From Bordetella parapertussis (GTDB taxonomy: Bacteria; Pseudomonadota; Gammaproteobacteria; Burkholderiales; SG8-39), in NCBI GenBank assembly GCA_945869935.1, contig CAMBSA010000078.1, positions 1 to 7,444 of the forward strand: a stretch of 7,444 nucleotides of DNA, written 5' to 3'. A program made the position numbers and the translations under genes. This document shows positions 7,068 through 7,444 of the stretch, piece by piece. Each line of letters begins with the position of its first letter. The first letter of the stretch is position 1. A model generated the notes under the pieces. The model saw only the letters and a program-made list of their open reading frames with translations, did no database searches and was not told the origin of the DNA.

Positions 7068-7444
7068 ATGCAAAAAACACCCAAGTTCAGTCCCAAGACC
7101 CGGGCAATTCTCAACTCGATCACCAAAAAGCCCCTGACGATTGCGGAAATCTGCACTGCGACCACGCTTCCTCCCAAGGAAGTGCATCCTCGCATCCAGA
7201 ACGCGGTTCGTAGCGGCTATGCGGTTGTTGCCGGAGAGCCTGTAATGCGAGGTGCACGCGCTGCCAGGCGCTATTCCGCGGTGGAAACACCGGAGCACAT
7301 CGAGCCGTTCAAGGCCAGTGACGGCCGTTACGATTTTTCGGAGCTGCTGCGCCGCGTCGGCCCGTCCGCGCTCGGCCTGCCCTCGGGCACACCCCGGGTG
7401 ATCCGGATGCTCGGCGACGACGAGCCGTCCAAGGAACTCGAGTC
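7068..7444 (+). CDS. Winged-helix-like DNA-binding domain protein, C-terminus cut by window edge
   Basis: The frame opens at the ATG at 7068 behind a strong ribosome binding site and stays open for 125 full codons to the right edge. I do not recognise the full protein. Residues about 8-55 look like a winged helix: helix SPKTRAILNSI, then LTIAEICTATTL and PPKEVHPRIQNAVRSGY as the turn and recognition helices. YAVVAG followed by basic RGARAARRYSAV reads as the wing hairpin. This pattern is typical of small transcriptional or phage-type regulators, but the assignment is by eye. After residue 85 the sequence is acidic and proline/glycine-rich, with no family I can name. The later codons are more GC-ending than the first sixty. 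No partner gene is visible because the window ends. Confidence 0.75.
   Translation, partial: MQKTPKFSPKTRAILNSITKKPLTIAEICTATTLPPKEVHPRIQNAVRSGYAVVAGEPVMRGARAARRYSAVETPEHIEPFKASDGRYDFSELLRRVGPSALGLPSGTPRVIRMLGDDEPSKELE

Noticed and set aside
7043..7069. TTGACA with TATTAT as a promoter for the winged-helix gene
   Set aside because: The -35 match is perfect, but the spacer is only 15 bp and the -10 overlaps the start codon. A transcript from it would lack the strong ribosome binding site.
6876..7298. Minus-strand frame of 140 codons across the right intergenic region
   Set aside because: It runs antisense over the winged-helix gene and through the AT-rich non-coding region. It has no ribosome binding site or domain pattern.
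1..7444. CRISPR arrays, tRNA or rRNA genes, insertion sequences, toxin-antitoxin or defence systems
   Set aside because: Looked for on both strands. No regular repeats, cloverleaf signatures, transposase motifs or defence-type domains were found.

Overview
The window is high-GC bacterial chromosomal DNA. It most resembles a Betaproteobacterium, with a Gammaproteobacterium as the alternative. This assignment rests on base composition, codon use and protein style, and on an HcaT-like transporter lying near aroC; no 16S or other marker is present. Four large genes are well supported. A small gene and a partial gene lie at the right-hand end, and the left edge cuts the first gene.

Left part (1-2013, minus strand): an HcaT/LacY-like 12-helix MFS transporter is followed downstream, after 55 bp, by a zinc M48-family metalloprotease lipoprotein. 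The protease runs off the left edge but keeps its lipobox, HEXXH, ExxxD and STHPS motifs, so only a short C-terminal piece is probably missing. The two genes may form one transcription unit.

Middle (2014-5162): a divergent intergenic region of about 175 bp separates the transporter from a very large plus-strand gene of about 982 codons. Its product is a membrane protein with an internally duplicated multi-helix domain, then a spermidine-synthase-like Rossmann methyltransferase-fold domain, then an alpha-helical C-terminal extension. The aspartates normally used for aminopropyl transfer are replaced, so it is unlikely to be an ordinary spermidine synthase. This gene converges, with a gap of only 25 bp, on aroC (chorismate synthase, last step of the shikimate pathway), which is complete and carries all its signature motifs.

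Right part (6264-7444): coding density falls and the sequence becomes more AT-rich. It holds a GC-rich hairpin, a small plus-strand gene for a basic 61-residue protein of unknown function, a non-coding stretch of about 400 bp with a 19-bp imperfect palindrome, and the start of a plus-strand gene with a strong ribosome binding site. That last product begins with a winged-helix-like DNA-binding domain and is cut by the right edge. No RNA genes, CRISPR arrays, insertion sequences or integrases were recognised. The content is mostly housekeeping. The parts of real interest are the modified spermidine-synthase-like fusion protein and the unassigned genes at the right-hand end.
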